From Desulfovibrionaceae bacterium (GTDB taxonomy: Bacteria; Desulfobacterota; Desulfovibrionia; Desulfovibrionales; Desulfovibrionaceae): DNA of 64,000 bases. The notes beneath the pieces are model-generated. The model had not been told where the DNA came from. It ran no database searches and saw only the letters and a list, made by a program, of their open reading frames with translations. Positions within the stretch are counted from its first letter, which is position 1, and every line of letters starts with the position of its first letter. This document shows positions 33,383 to 42,600 of this stretch, piece after piece. Position numbers and translations under genes: made by a program. The DNA is taken from assembly GCA_022510785.1 (NCBI GenBank), contig JAFLSV010000002.1:62001-126000 (forward strand). The letters are read 5' to 3'.

Positions 33383-34633
33383 TCATCTGTCCTTGTTCAG
33401 GCTCGCCTCCTGCGGGAACATGGGCAGGTAGCGGTACGAGAGCGAAAGAACAATGGCCGCGTAGGCGAACACCAGAATGCAGGCGCCCCATTCGGCCCAG
33501 TTGGGAGCGTAGGTATACCACGAGTCAAAGGGCATGACCGGCACGGCCAGAGTCTGCACCGTCTGCAGGTAGCGGTTGAGGGTGACGCTGACGCAGGTGA
33601 GGATCAGCATGGTGTAGAAGACGGCGGGGTTGCGCCTGAGCGAGGGCATGAGCAGGCACACGGCGGGCACGACGATGAACAGCAGCTCGGCGGCCATGAG
33701 CCATTTGCCGTAGATCATGCCGTGGAACATCTGGTCAAAGGTCATGCCGACGCGGGGCAGGATTCCCGTAGCCCAGGCCCAGGTGTCCAGCAGCTTGAAC
33801 ACGGTGTAGATCACCAGCATAACGCCGCCGATTTTGCCCATAAGCTGCTTGACATCCCAGGTGACGAGCCTGCGGCCGGACATCTTTTCCATCAGCGTGC
33901 ACACCAGCACGGTGAACATGGGGCCGGAGCTGATGGCGGACAGGATGAACAGGAAGAAGGTCCAGGGCCAGATGAAGAACCCGTCGCGGAAGGCGTAGGG
34001 CCGGCCGAACAGCACGCCGTACATGCCGCCCAGCGAACCCTGGTGGAAGGTGGACAGAAAGGCGCCTATGCCCGCGAACAGCGGCATGATCAGATGGAAG
34101 TTGTGCGCCAGGGCGCTGACAAAGCGTGATTTGGCGAGCTGGCGGTTTTCCAGCACCAGCGGCACATACTCGATGATGAGCACGATGCAGTAGCAGGTGA
34201 TGCAGAAAATAACTTCCGTCAGCATGGAATGGACGTTGGCGTACCAGTAGCCGAACCAGCAGCGGATGGGCTGGCCGATGTCCAGTACCAGGATGAGCAT
34301 GGCCCCCGTGTAGCACAAAAAGCCGATGACCGCCGCCAGGTTGACGATGTTTTTCAGCTCGTCGATATTGAGAATATAGCGCAAAAGACCTGTGAAAAAG
34401 GCGCCCGCGCCCAGCGCGATAACCGCCAGGTCAAAGGTGATCCACAGGCCGAACCCGAAGTAGTCGTCCATGCCCGTTTCGCCCAGGCCCCAGCCCAGCA
34501 CCCGCACGGCCGCGTACAGGCCGAACAGCAGCAGCAGGGAGAGCGCCCCCAGCCACATCATGAACCTGGTCAGGGAGCAGCGCGGGCAGTCTTCAGGAAA
34601 CAGGGCCGCGTCGAGAGGTTTGCTGTAATCCAT
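33383..34633 (-). CDS. qrcD: Menaquinone reductase integral membrane subunit QrcD
   Basis: A 416-residue NrfD/PsrC-type membrane protein with about ten helices. It carries the quinone site of the Qrc complex, which takes electrons from periplasmic cytochrome c3 (from hydrogen or formate oxidation) and reduces menaquinone. The sequence starts MDYSKPLDAALFPEDCPRCS and has the long helices expected (e.g. WITFDLAVIALGAGAFFTGLL). It is the last gene of qrcABCD, 3 bases after qrcC. Confidence 0.92.
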   Translation of the reverse strand: MDYSKPLDAALFPEDCPRCSLTRFMMWLGALSLLLLFGLYAAVRVLGWGLGETGMDDYFGFGLWITFDLAVIALGAGAFFTGLLRYILNIDELKNIVNLAAVIGFLCYTGAMLILVLDIGQPIRCWFGYWYANVHSMLTEVIFCITCYCIVLIIEYVPLVLENRQLAKSRFVSALAHNFHLIMPLFAGIGAFLSTFHQGSLGGMYGVLFGRPYAFRDGFFIWPWTFFLFILSAISSGPMFTVLVCTLMEKMSGRRLVTWDVKQLMGKIGGVMLVIYTVFKLLDTWAWATGILPRVGMTFDQMFHGMIYGKWLMAAELLFIVVPAVCLLMPSLRRNPAVFYTMLILTCVSVTLNRYLQTVQTLAVPVMPFDSWYTYAPNWAEWGACILVFAYAAIVLSLSYRYLPMFPQEASLNKDR

Positions 34634-34636
34634 AAC

Positions 34637-35416
34637 CTAGCCCCTCCTGGTACCGGCAGTCGGTTCGTCTTCAAGATAGTTGTCACCCTTGCGGCGTACC
34701 CATTCCCGCCGGCTCAGGTAGTACACCTGCGGGTCGGTACCCAGGCGTTCCAGCAGGCGGAACGCATAAGGGCTCTGGGAGAGTTCGTGCACCTTGTGCT
34801 TCGGGTTTTTGAGATCCCCGAAGGTGATGGCCCCGTTGGGGCAGGCCTCGGCGCAGGACGTCACATAGGCGCCGTCGGGCAGATCCCAGGGGTCGCGGCC
34901 GTTGGCGATGGCTTCGTCCTTGGCTTTCTGCCAGCGGTGATGGCAGAAGGTGCATTTTTCCACCACGCCGCGCGGCCGGGTGGACACATCGGGCGTGAGT
35001 GCGCGCCCCAGATCGCCGGGCCACTTGGGATCATACCAGTTGAAATAGCGGGCGTGGTAGGGGCACGAGGCCATGCAGTAGCGGCACCCGATGCAGCGGG
35101 GCGGAATCTGGCTGACAATGCCGCCTTCTTCCCGTTTGTCGGTGGCGATAACCGGGCACACGCTGACGCACGAGGGCTTGCCGCACTGCATGCAGGGCCG
35201 GGGCAGGTAGGCGACCTCATGGTCGGGGAAAGCCCTGCCGTTGGACAGGCGGTAGACCACCAGCCAGTTCAGGCTGCGCAGCTTGTTGCTTGCGTCCACC
35301 TGAGGGGCGATATTGTTTTCGGCCTGGCAGGCCACCATGCACGCGCCGCAGCCCGTGCATTTGTCCAGGTCGATGACCATGCCCCATCTGATGCGAAAAT
35401 CCATAATTTCGGACAT
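34637..35416 (-). CDS. qrcC: Menaquinone reductase iron-sulfur subunit QrcC
   Basis: A 259-residue periplasmic ferredoxin-like protein. Four cysteine sets are visible: CTGCGACMVAC, CMQCGKPSCVSVC, CIGCRYCMASC, and the widely split CTFC...CAEAC. This is the usual arrangement for up to four [3Fe-4S]/[4Fe-4S] clusters linking QrcB and QrcA to QrcD. It has no export signal of its own and probably travels with the Tat-exported QrcB. The ATG at 35414-35416 follows GGGGGG. It lies 11 bases after qrcB. Confidence 0.92.
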   Translation of the reverse strand: MSEIMDFRIRWGMVIDLDKCTGCGACMVACQAENNIAPQVDASNKLRSLNWLVVYRLSNGRAFPDHEVAYLPRPCMQCGKPSCVSVCPVIATDKREEGGIVSQIPPRCIGCRYCMASCPYHARYFNWYDPKWPGDLGRALTPDVSTRPRGVVEKCTFCHHRWQKAKDEAIANGRDPWDLPDGAYVTSCAEACPNGAITFGDLKNPKHKVHELSQSPYAFRLLERLGTDPQVYYLSRREWVRRKGDNYLEDEPTAGTRRG

Positions 35417-35427
35417 GTCGCGCCCCC

Positions 35428-37497
35428 CTATGCCCTGGCCAGCTCTGCGCCGCCCCACACCGAAAGACCGGTGCCGGGCTCCCGGCTTACGCTGGTCAGA
35501 GTCGTGATGTTAATACCCTTGCCGCGGCTGAACTCGTCAAAGGCCGTATGGCCGAGCCCCGCGCACAGGGCCACGGTGTCCGTCTGCACGCCTTCAAACA
35601 AATCCACCAGCACGGTGACCGTGGCGGCGGCGCTTTGCAACTTCACCCTCTCTCCCTGCCGGACGCCCAGTTTGGCGGCCGTGGCGCTGTTCATCTGGGC
35701 CACGCTGTCCATGCCCTTCAGCTGATAGTCGGCAATAATCTTGGTGGCAAAGGGCGGAATGGCCGTCTGCGGGGTTCCCATGCCGAGCACCAGCACCGGG
35801 GCCAGCCGGACAGAGGCGTCGGAAGAGCCGGCGGGGGTCGTGATGGCGGCCTGAAGGGCGGCGGTGTTGAACAGCGGAACCACGGGGGAGCGCTGCGCGT
35901 CGTCCGTGAATACTCCGCCCGATTCGGTCAGAGCCCTGAAATCCGCGCCCATGGACAGCGCCTTTTTGTGCAGAAGCTGAGGCATGTCCTCCACGCCCAG
36001 ATCCACGCCCAGTTCCTGAGCGAGGGCAATGATGAGCTCGCCCGCTGGGCGGGCTTCGTAGAAGGGTTCCACCACCGGCGCGGCAATGCTGTAGCTGAAC
36101 TGCCCCGAACCGTAGGGTGTGCAGGCGTCGTCAAAACGCTCCAGCCCCATGGCGGCGGGCAGCACCAGATCGCAGCGGGCGCATGTTTCACTCATAAAGC
36201 TGGCCAGGGCCACCGTGAACGGCGTTCTGTCGAGCACTTCGGCCATGCCCGAACCGGCCGGCAGGGCATAGAGCGGATTGGCGTCGTAGATCATGAGCAT
36301 TTTGGGCGCGGGGGCCTTTCCGGCGGCCACGGCCTGTGTCCAGGCCACCAGGTCGCGGGCCAGCAGGCTGCGGATATGGGTCGCGCCGTTCACCACCGGG
36401 GAGGGGAAGGACAAATCCACGAGGTTGCCTTCCTTGCCCACGCGATCCAGGAGGATGTTGATGGCAATGGCCGCCATGATGGGCCCGGCCGCGCCGCCCG
36501 CGCCCAGGGGCGAGCCCGTGATGACCAGGGGCTTTTGGGCCTCCAGCAGGGCGTCCACCACAGCTTCGAGCCGCGCGGCGTCCACGCCCGTCAGCTTTGC
36601 CACCGTGGCGGGGTCATAGCGTTCCGCCAGGGCCGCGAAGGCGGGCAGTCCAATCCTGAAGGGCGCTTTTCCTTTTTTGATCACAAGGTGAGCCACACCC
36701 AGAGCCAGCGCCATTTCGGTATCGGGCCGTATGGGCAGCCACCAGTCGGCTCCGGCGGCCGTGTTGTTCTGCACCGGGCCGGCATAGGCCACTTTCAGGG
36801 CCGGCTTTTGCCCGGCGGGCCGCCCGGCGCTGAAGGCTTTGCGGTTGCGTGCCACGGTGCCCCAGCTTTCCAGGAAATTGGCGCCGATGGACAGCACAAA
36901 GTCGCTGTGCTCAATGTCATAGCCCAGGCGGCCCTGCCCGCCCATGAGCGACCAGGCCTTAAGGGCGGGGAGTTCCTCACCGGGCATGAAGTAGAAGTCA
37001 TCGGAACCCATGGCGTTCATGAAGCCGGTGAACACCTCGTTGACGCTGCTCGTGGGGTCGCCCGAAATGCAGGCCATGGCTCCCCTGGCTTCCAAAGCCT
37101 TGTCCCTGAGCATTTTTTCGGCTTCTTCCCATGAAATGGCCACATAGGCCCCGTCAGGAGAACGCTTGAGCGGGGTCTTGAGACGGGCGGGGCTGACCTG
37201 AAGCTGGGTTTCGGCCGCGGCCAGGGCCGTCAGCGCGCCCTGGCTCATGGCGTTGCCGGGGTTGCCCAGGGCGCGCACGGGGCGGCCGCCCACGAGGCGA
37301 ACCCGGATGCCCGTGCCCGAGGGACACACCTTGCTGATGGTGGGCAGGTATTCACTGGCGCCTTTCTGCAGGCGCGGAATCCAGCCCCAGTTCTGCGTCC
37401 AGTACACGGCGTCGTACAGCGTATTCCAGATAACCGGTGACGCCGCGAGGCCCACGGTCCCGCCGGCGGCAAATTTCAGAAATCCTCGTCTGTTCAT
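35428..37497 (-). CDS. qrcB: Menaquinone reductase large periplasmic subunit QrcB
   Basis: A 689-residue protein of the molybdopterin oxidoreductase fold. The N-terminus MNRRGFLKFAAGG is a twin-arginine export signal. The N-terminal [4Fe-4S] cysteine motif of true molybdoenzymes is not present, in line with the known Qrc large subunit, which lacks molybdenum cofactor activity. The C-terminal domain (TAAKLGVRQGERVKLQSA) matches the molydopterin-dinucleotide-binding fold. It serves as a structural core of the complex on the periplasmic side. It lies 18 bases after qrcA. Confidence 0.93.
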   Translation of the reverse strand: MNRRGFLKFAAGGTVGLAASPVIWNTLYDAVYWTQNWGWIPRLQKGASEYLPTISKVCPSGTGIRVRLVGGRPVRALGNPGNAMSQGALTALAAAETQLQVSPARLKTPLKRSPDGAYVAISWEEAEKMLRDKALEARGAMACISGDPTSSVNEVFTGFMNAMGSDDFYFMPGEELPALKAWSLMGGQGRLGYDIEHSDFVLSIGANFLESWGTVARNRKAFSAGRPAGQKPALKVAYAGPVQNNTAAGADWWLPIRPDTEMALALGVAHLVIKKGKAPFRIGLPAFAALAERYDPATVAKLTGVDAARLEAVVDALLEAQKPLVITGSPLGAGGAAGPIMAAIAINILLDRVGKEGNLVDLSFPSPVVNGATHIRSLLARDLVAWTQAVAAGKAPAPKMLMIYDANPLYALPAGSGMAEVLDRTPFTVALASFMSETCARCDLVLPAAMGLERFDDACTPYGSGQFSYSIAAPVVEPFYEARPAGELIIALAQELGVDLGVEDMPQLLHKKALSMGADFRALTESGGVFTDDAQRSPVVPLFNTAALQAAITTPAGSSDASVRLAPVLVLGMGTPQTAIPPFATKIIADYQLKGMDSVAQMNSATAAKLGVRQGERVKLQSAAATVTVLVDLFEGVQTDTVALCAGLGHTAFDEFSRGKGINITTLTSVSREPGTGLSVWGGAELARA

Positions 37498-37515
37498 GGC
37501 TTCCTCGCTTGGGCC

Positions 37516-38145
37516 TTACTTATGGCAGACAAAACAGGCGTTGCTCGCATGGCTTTCGGGATCGCGAAGCCTGGTGTCCGCGTGGCACTGTTCGCATTCC
37601 CACATGAGCATGGTGTTCTGGGAATAGCCGGAAAGCCTGTTTTCCGTGTAGACCGGCGGCGTGGTTGTGGCGGAAACGTCAAGGTGGCAGCGCGAACAAA
37701 GCTCGGCGGCCGACGCGGCCGTCTCAAGATCGCCAAGGTGCGGCGCATGACTGAACAGCACGTTGTCCGGCTGCTTCTGGTAGACCAGCCACTCGCCCCG
37801 AATTTCCCGGCCCGTCCGGACATAGTTGCGGACGAACAGGGCTTCTTCAGGATCAGAGCCCAGCACTTCAAAATGGCATTCGGCGCAGGACGCCGTGGTG
37901 GGCAGGCCGCTGAAGCTTCCGTCCTTGCGCAGGAAGTGGCACTGTTCGCAGCTGATGCCCTGATCCTGCACATGCAGGACGTGGTTGAAGGCGACGGGCT
38001 GTTTCTTGTCCTCTTTCATCAAGCCGGGCAATACCCACCATCCCAGAATCAGGGCCGCAACCAGGCCCACGACAAACGCGCCCCAACCGCAACACCGGCA
38101 TGATTGTGCCGTATCCGGTGCGGTACTGTGGTTCCTCTCCTCCAT
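37516..38145 (-). CDS. qrcA: Menaquinone reductase multihaem cytochrome c subunit QrcA
   Basis: A 209-residue cytochrome anchored by one N-terminal helix (about 22-42) with the rest periplasmic. Five CxxCH haem sites are visible at C66-H70, C87-H91, C150-H154, C184-H188 and C204-H208. The purified Desulfovibrio Qrc has been described as having six haems c, so a sixth site would have to be non-standard here. An SCRCC cluster at 16-19 lies on the cytoplasmic side of the helix. It receives electrons from type I cytochrome c3. The ATG at 38143-38145 has GAGG seven bases upstream; the longer frame is unsupported. Confidence 0.92.
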   Translation of the reverse strand: MEERNHSTAPDTAQSCRCCGWGAFVVGLVAALILGWWVLPGLMKEDKKQPVAFNHVLHVQDQGISCEQCHFLRKDGSFSGLPTTASCAECHFEVLGSDPEEALFVRNYVRTGREIRGEWLVYQKQPDNVLFSHAPHLGDLETAASAAELCSRCHLDVSATTTPPVYTENRLSGYSQNTMLMWECEQCHADTRLRDPESHASNACFVCHK

Positions 38146-38291
38146 CCCGATGCCTCGTGCTGGTTTGAGGTGATTGGATAACAGGCCGCGTACCCGCGGC
38201 CGCTTGAGCAACACGGGAGCGAGGCACGCGAAACACCCGGCCGCGCGCGAGACCAAGGCGCGGCGTGGTGAGGCTTCGCGTAAACTGAAGT

Positions 38292-38320
38292 AGTTTAGAC
38301 AAAAAAAAGTGGTATGGCAA
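38292..38320 (-). promoter_or_regulatory. Candidate qrcABCD promoter
   Basis: Minus strand: TTGCCA (38320-38315), a 17-base spacer rich in T and TAAACT (38297-38292). The predicted leader is about 140 bases. A conserved upstream motif lies exactly 19 bases before the -35. Confidence 0.55.
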
Positions 38321-38339
38321 TGGGGCAAAAACGGCGAGA

Positions 38340-38360
38340 CATTCACTTTTTTTTCGAAAG
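38340..38360 (-). promoter_or_regulatory. Upstream motif CTTTC-N9-GTGAATG before the qrc promoter
   Basis: Minus strand: CTTTC (38360-38356), nine bases, GTGAATG (38346-38340), then T and CTCGCCG. The same three blocks at the same spacing lie 19 bases before the -35 of the corrinoid transporter promoter (46209-46229). It is probably an activator or repressor site. Confidence 0.55.
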
Positions 38361-38503
38361 ATATGCCTTATCTGATTGAATTTCAAAAAAATTTTTCTCC
38401 GCGCGCATCAAAAAAGGTCAATGTCCCAAAACACAGGGACGGGGCGGATCGCTTTTCGTGCCGGCGCCGGGGGCATGCCGGCGCATTTTGCCGCAGGCCG
38501 CTC

Positions 38504-38532
38504 TTGCCTGATAACGGACATACGGGTATATA
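38504..38532 (+). promoter_or_regulatory. Candidate promoter for the rhodanese gene
   Basis: TTGCCT (38504-38509), 17 bases and TATATA (38527-38532) on the plus strand, about 58 bases before the ATG. A 7-bp GC hairpin (38464-38484) lies just upstream. Confidence 0.55.
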
Positions 38533-38590
38533 CCAGAGTTAAGACGGCTTGTTCGCGTTTTTGTCCTGGCACTTTTTCAGGAGATGTTTC

Positions 38591-38989
38591 ATGCATGCGC
38601 CGCCTTCTTCCCGGTTGAGCCCGGCCGGACTGGCCTTTCTTCTGACCTTTTGGATCGCCCTGGCGGTCTTTGCCGCCATCCCGGCCCGGGCCGGGGATGT
38701 CCTCTCCCCCGCCGAGCTGCCGGCCTGGCTGGCCGCCACGCCCGATGCGCTGATTGTGGATGTGCGCACGCCCGAGGAATACGCCCGGGGGCATCTGGAA
38801 GGTTCGGTGAACATCCCCATAGACAGCTTTGAAGATCGCCTGGACGAAATCCCCGTGGATCGCCCCGTGCTGATCCACTGCCGCATGGGCGTCCGGGCGG
38901 AACGGGCCTATGGGATTGTGAAGGAAAAGAAACCGGAAGCCGTCAGAGTGCACATGGTGCGCGGCCCCCTTGAGGAATTTCTGAGATAA
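38591..38989 (+). CDS. Exported rhodanese-like protein
   Basis: A 132-residue protein with a signal peptide (about 1-34, ending PARAG) and a single rhodanese domain. DVRTPEEYARGHLEGSVNIP is the family core and C97 in VLIHCRMGVRAE is the catalytic cysteine position. Such domains carry a persulfide and take part in sulfur transfer; a periplasmic location suggests handling of sulfide or polysulfide. The ATG at 38591 has AGGAG seven bases upstream. It is divergent from qrcA. Confidence 0.85.
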   Translation: MHAPPSSRLSPAGLAFLLTFWIALAVFAAIPARAGDVLSPAELPAWLAATPDALIVDVRTPEEYARGHLEGSVNIPIDSFEDRLDEIPVDRPVLIHCRMGVRAERAYGIVKEKKPEAVRVHMVRGPLEEFLR

Positions 38990-39176
38990 GGGGCCGGGGT
39001 GTGGCGGTGGCGCGTTTTGCGGCGGAAACGATTCGTTAAGTTTTTGGAACGCCCGGCCGAAAAGAAGAGGAGAGAAGTTCCCGCGCGTTCACCGCGGGAC
39101 GGCGGGCCGCAAGGAGATGGACGTCAAAAATACGATGCCGGCGGGTTGAATGATCTGCGGCAAGGGAGGATTCGGG

Positions 39177-41174
39177 GTGCGCTGGAGAGATATTTCCATC
39201 AGGAAAAAACTGTCTTCCGTTTTTTTGGCCGCGACAGCGGCTTTTGCGGGAACCTTGCTGTTCACGATGTATCAGCTGGAAGAAATAGGCAACGACGCGG
39301 ATATATTGAGCAAACCCCGGCAGGACACCGAATTGCTGGCGGCCGAGGTTGCGCACCTGCAGTGGACGAACAGGGTGCAGACCTACATCATCGACGCGGG
39401 GGCCTCGGAGCTCAAGGTGCCCCTGGATGGGCACAAGTGCGCGTTCGGGCAGTGGTTTGACGGCCCCAAACGGCTTGAACTGGAACAGGAAGTTCCCGCG
39501 CTGACCCCGATTTTTGAAAAACTGGGGCAAACCCATCTGACCATGCATGCGTCGGCCGCGCAAATCCGGGACGCCATTGAGGCCGGGCGGCCCGCTTACG
39601 CGCGCGGCATACTGGCCGATACGACCATGCCTCTGCTGGCCGGCGTGCAGACCCTGCTGGGCCAGGCACGCGGCGCGGTCAACAGCTCCACGGACGCCAT
39701 CATGCAGGATTTGCGCGACAAGGTGGCCTTCACCATCCGCGTGGGGGTCAGCGTGGGCGTCGCGTTCCTGATTCTGGCCTTCGGCGCGCTGTGGCTTCTC
39801 ATCCGCGGCATTTCCCGGCCCCTGGACGAACTGGCCCGCTCCGCGGGGCGCGTGGCGTCGGGCGATTTTGTCCGCGTGGATTTGCCCCAGAAGGACGAGA
39901 TGGGCCGCCTGGCCGAGGCCTTCAATGCCATGGTGGCGCAAATCAAGGAAAAGCTGGGAACCTCCCAGGGCTTCATGACCGGTATTCCCCTTCCCTTCGC
40001 CGTGTGCGACGTGCGCGGCCGCCTGACCTATGTCAATCAACCCATGATGGATTGCTGGGGGCGTTCGGGCAGGCCCGCGGACTATGAGGGCATGGCGGTG
40101 GGCGCCTTCTTTTATGACGACGAGTCGCGCGCGACGCTGTGCGACAAGGTGCTGGAACAAAAACAGGAAATTCTGAACCACAAGGTTTCGCTCAAAAATT
40201 TTGCGGGCGAGAACAAGCACATCTCCATGGATGTGTCGCCCCTGTGGGATCTGGACGGGACGCTCATCGGCTGCTTTACCGTGCATCAGGATCTGACCGA
40301 CATCACCGCCATCAACGAGCGTATTCAGATGTCGGTCAGGGAGGCCGGTGAAATTTCCCTGCGCCAGGCCCAGGCCTTTGGGGATTTGTCCGGGCAGCTG
40401 GAACGCACCGAGGCCATGGCCGAGGCCCAGGATCAATCGTCGGGCAGCGCGGCGGAAACCATACGGGCCATGGTGGACGCCATGCGCGATATGGCCAGCA
40501 AGGCGCGGCAATCCCAGCGCAATACCGAGGAAGCCCAGCGCGAGGCGGATCAGGGCGCCGATGTGGTGCGCCGGACCATAGACTGCATTGGCCTGGTGGT
40601 TCAGCAGACAGGGCGCGTGGCCGACGACGTGAAGCTTTTGGGCGAACATGCGGAGAGCATAGGCCGCATTCTGGATTTGATCCGGGATGTGGCGGATCAA
40701 ACCAATTTGCTGGCGCTGAACGCGGCCATTGAGGCGGCGCGCGCGGGCGAGGCCGGGCGCGGTTTCGCCGTGGTGGCTGATGAAGTGCGCAAGCTGGCCG
40801 AAAAAACCATGACGGCCACGGCGGAAGTGGCTTCCGCCGTCAAGTCCATCCAGGAGGGCGTGGCCGCCAGCGGGATCGCCAGCAGCGACGCCGTGAAACT
40901 GACGCGGCAGGCGACGGAGCTGGCCGATGCGTCGGGCAGCTCGCTGGCGCATATTCTGGACATGTGCCGCCAGGCCGCTGATGACGTGGCGCTTGTCGCC
41001 CAGTCCACCGCGGAGCAGGCGGAAACGGGCGGGCATATTCTGGAAGTGATGGAAAACATCAGCGCCCACGCCCACGACACCACCGCGAACATGCGTGAGT
41101 CGGGCAGGCATGTGGTAACCCTGAGCGAGCTGGCCGACAACCTGAAGCGGATTATCGACAGCATGCGCAGCTGA
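39177..41174 (+). CDS. Methyl-accepting chemotaxis protein with periplasmic CZB-type domain and PAS domain
   Basis: A 665-residue chemoreceptor: membrane helices at about 13-33 and 184-210, HAMP (211-262), PAS (about 264-375) and the signalling hairpin (core at [20 protein letters not shown]). The periplasmic part carries H60, C88 (in CAFGQW), H120 and H124, matching the 3His-1Cys zinc pattern of CZB domains, which are more often cytoplasmic. Zinc, hypochlorite or redox signals have been proposed for CZB receptors; the ligand here is unknown. I start at the GTG at 39177 because GGGAGG lies seven bases before it; an ATG at 39150 has no such site. The 187 bases upstream show no clear promoter. 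Confidence 0.9.
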   Translation: MRWRDISIRKKLSSVFLAATAAFAGTLLFTMYQLEEIGNDADILSKPRQDTELLAAEVAHLQWTNRVQTYIIDAGASELKVPLDGHKCAFGQWFDGPKRLELEQEVPALTPIFEKLGQTHLTMHASAAQIRDAIEAGRPAYARGILADTTMPLLAGVQTLLGQARGAVNSSTDAIMQDLRDKVAFTIRVGVSVGVAFLILAFGALWLLIRGISRPLDELARSAGRVASGDFVRVDLPQKDEMGRLAEAFNAMVAQIKEKLGTSQGFMTGIPLPFAVCDVRGRLTYVNQPMMDCWGRSGRPADYEGMAVGAFFYDDESRATLCDKVLEQKQEILNHKVSLKNFAGENKHISMDVSPLWDLDGTLIGCFTVHQDLTDITAINERIQMSVREAGEISLRQAQAFGDLSGQLERTEAMAEAQDQSSGSAAETIRAMVDAMRDMASKARQSQRNTEEAQREADQGADVVRRTIDCIGLVVQQTGRVADDVKLLGEHAESIGRILDLIRDVADQTNLLALNAAIEAARAGEAGRGFAVVADEVRKLAEKTMTATAEVASAVKSIQEGVAASGIASSDAVKLTRQATELADASGSSLAHILDMCRQAADDVALVAQSTAEQAETGGHILEVMENISAHAHDTTANMRESGRHVVTLSELADNLKRIIDSMRS

Positions 41175-41237
41175 AGGCGCGGCGCGGTTCCCGCCGAGCC
41201 GCCGACAGCGCCCAATCAGGCCTGGAGCTCTCCCGCG

Positions 41238-42341
41238 TCACACGGGCGGCTTCCAGGCCTGTTCCGTTTCCAGCAAAAGCCGCGCGGCCAGGACGGGATT
41301 GTCGCCGGCGAGCGCGATGCGCCGCACGAGCGGGCGGCCGTGCTTGTCCATCTGGCGGGCGTAGCGCGTATCATAATAGCGCAAAAGGGCGGCCACGGCC
41401 TCCCGGTAGCGGCCTGAGCGGATATCGTCCATGCAGCGCCGGGCGGCCTCATCGCCCAGGCGCGCGCGCAGGCGTTCCACGCAGGCAAGGAGCGCGTCGC
41501 GGTACCCGGGGCCGGTGTACATGCGCGCCAGGCGCTCCACCCGATCCGCCAGGGGGACATCCACCAGCACAAGCGGACTGGTGCGGATGTGCTCAAAAAA
41601 TTCGCCGCACAGGGACACACTGCCGATGCGCCGGTCTTCGTCCTCCAGCCATACCGGGCGTGAGGGCGACAGGTTTCGCCAGCGCTCGGCCAGGGCGTTT
41701 TCCACCCATTCGTTGCATGGCTGCCCGCCCAGCCCCACGCCCCCGAACGCCGATCCGCGGTGTCCGGCGAGCTCTTCCAGATCGATGACCTGCGCGCCCA
41801 GGCGGGCCAGTTCGGCCAGCATGGCGGTTTTGCCGCTGCCGGTCATGCCCCCGAGCACCAGCACGGGCCTCGGCTGGGTCAGACAGGCGCGCGCCCAGTT
41901 TCGGTAGGCCTTGTAGCCTCCCTCCAGCATATGGACGCTGTATCCGCCCAGTTCCAGCAGCCAGGCCAGCGAGCGGCTGCGCATGCCACCCCGCCAGCAG
42001 TGCACAAGCACGTTTTTTCTGGCGGATTTGCCGTGTCCGCCGGCGGATTTGCCGTCCCGGGCATCACTGGCATGGCCTTCCCGGATCAGGGCATGCGCAC
42101 GGGCCAGTTTGGCGGCCAGCTGGGGGCCCGCCAGCCTGAGCGCCAGATGAACGGCGGCTTCCGGCCCGCTTTTGGCATGGGCCGTGCCCACGGCGGCGCG
42201 TTCCTCATCGTCCAGCACGGGCAGGTTGAGAGCGCCGGCGATATGGGCGCGGGCGTACTCGGCGGGCGAGCGGGCGTCCAGCACGGGCCACCCGGCGTCG
42301 CGCCGGGCCAGAAAGCTTTGAATGTCCAGAATGTGGGGCAT
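41238..42341 (-). CDS. mnmH: tRNA 2-selenouridine synthase
   Basis: A 367-residue enzyme (also SelU/YbbB) that replaces sulfur with selenium in the wobble 2-thiouridine of some tRNAs, through a geranylated intermediate. The N-terminal rhodanese domain has the catalytic C115 in VLVHCWRGGMRSRS. The C-terminal domain has the P-loop GGMTGSGKT (164-172). Its presence implies selenophosphate synthesis elsewhere in the genome. The start ATG is only about 12 bases after the predicted transcription start and no Shine-Dalgarno sequence is seen. A short basic insert (about 92-109) precedes the catalytic cysteine. Confidence 0.92.
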   Translation of the reverse strand: MPHILDIQSFLARRDAGWPVLDARSPAEYARAHIAGALNLPVLDDEERAAVGTAHAKSGPEAAVHLALRLAGPQLAAKLARAHALIREGHASDARDGKSAGGHGKSARKNVLVHCWRGGMRSRSLAWLLELGGYSVHMLEGGYKAYRNWARACLTQPRPVLVLGGMTGSGKTAMLAELARLGAQVIDLEELAGHRGSAFGGVGLGGQPCNEWVENALAERWRNLSPSRPVWLEDEDRRIGSVSLCGEFFEHIRTSPLVLVDVPLADRVERLARMYTGPGYRDALLACVERLRARLGDEAARRCMDDIRSGRYREAVAALLRYYDTRYARQMDKHGRPLVRRIALAGDNPVLAARLLLETEQAWKPPV

Positions 42342-42359
42342 GGCCAGAATCCGGGTTGA

Positions 42360-42388
42360 ACTATAACGGGCAAGGCCGGGGCTGTCAG
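42360..42388 (-). promoter_or_regulatory. Strong promoter for mnmH with a very short leader
   Basis: Minus strand: CTGACA (42388-42383), 17 bases, TATAGT (42365-42360); both hexamers match 5 of 6. Transcription should start near 42353, about 12 bases before the ATG. Confidence 0.65.
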
Positions 42389-42600
42389 CACTTTTCTCGC
42401 CCCCGCGCCCGTCCGCGTGCGCGTCGCCCCACGGTGAAACGCGCCGGACAGCTCGTTCCGGCCGGGGACAGGGCCGGGCCGCGCGGGGCGGGTTTTCACG
42501 GCCGCATCCGCGGTATTTTCCCTGTTCTTTTTCGGCAAGCTGCGGTACAAGGCACGAAACGCGGCGTGTTTTCACCGCAAAGGACAGCAAGGAGCGCGAC

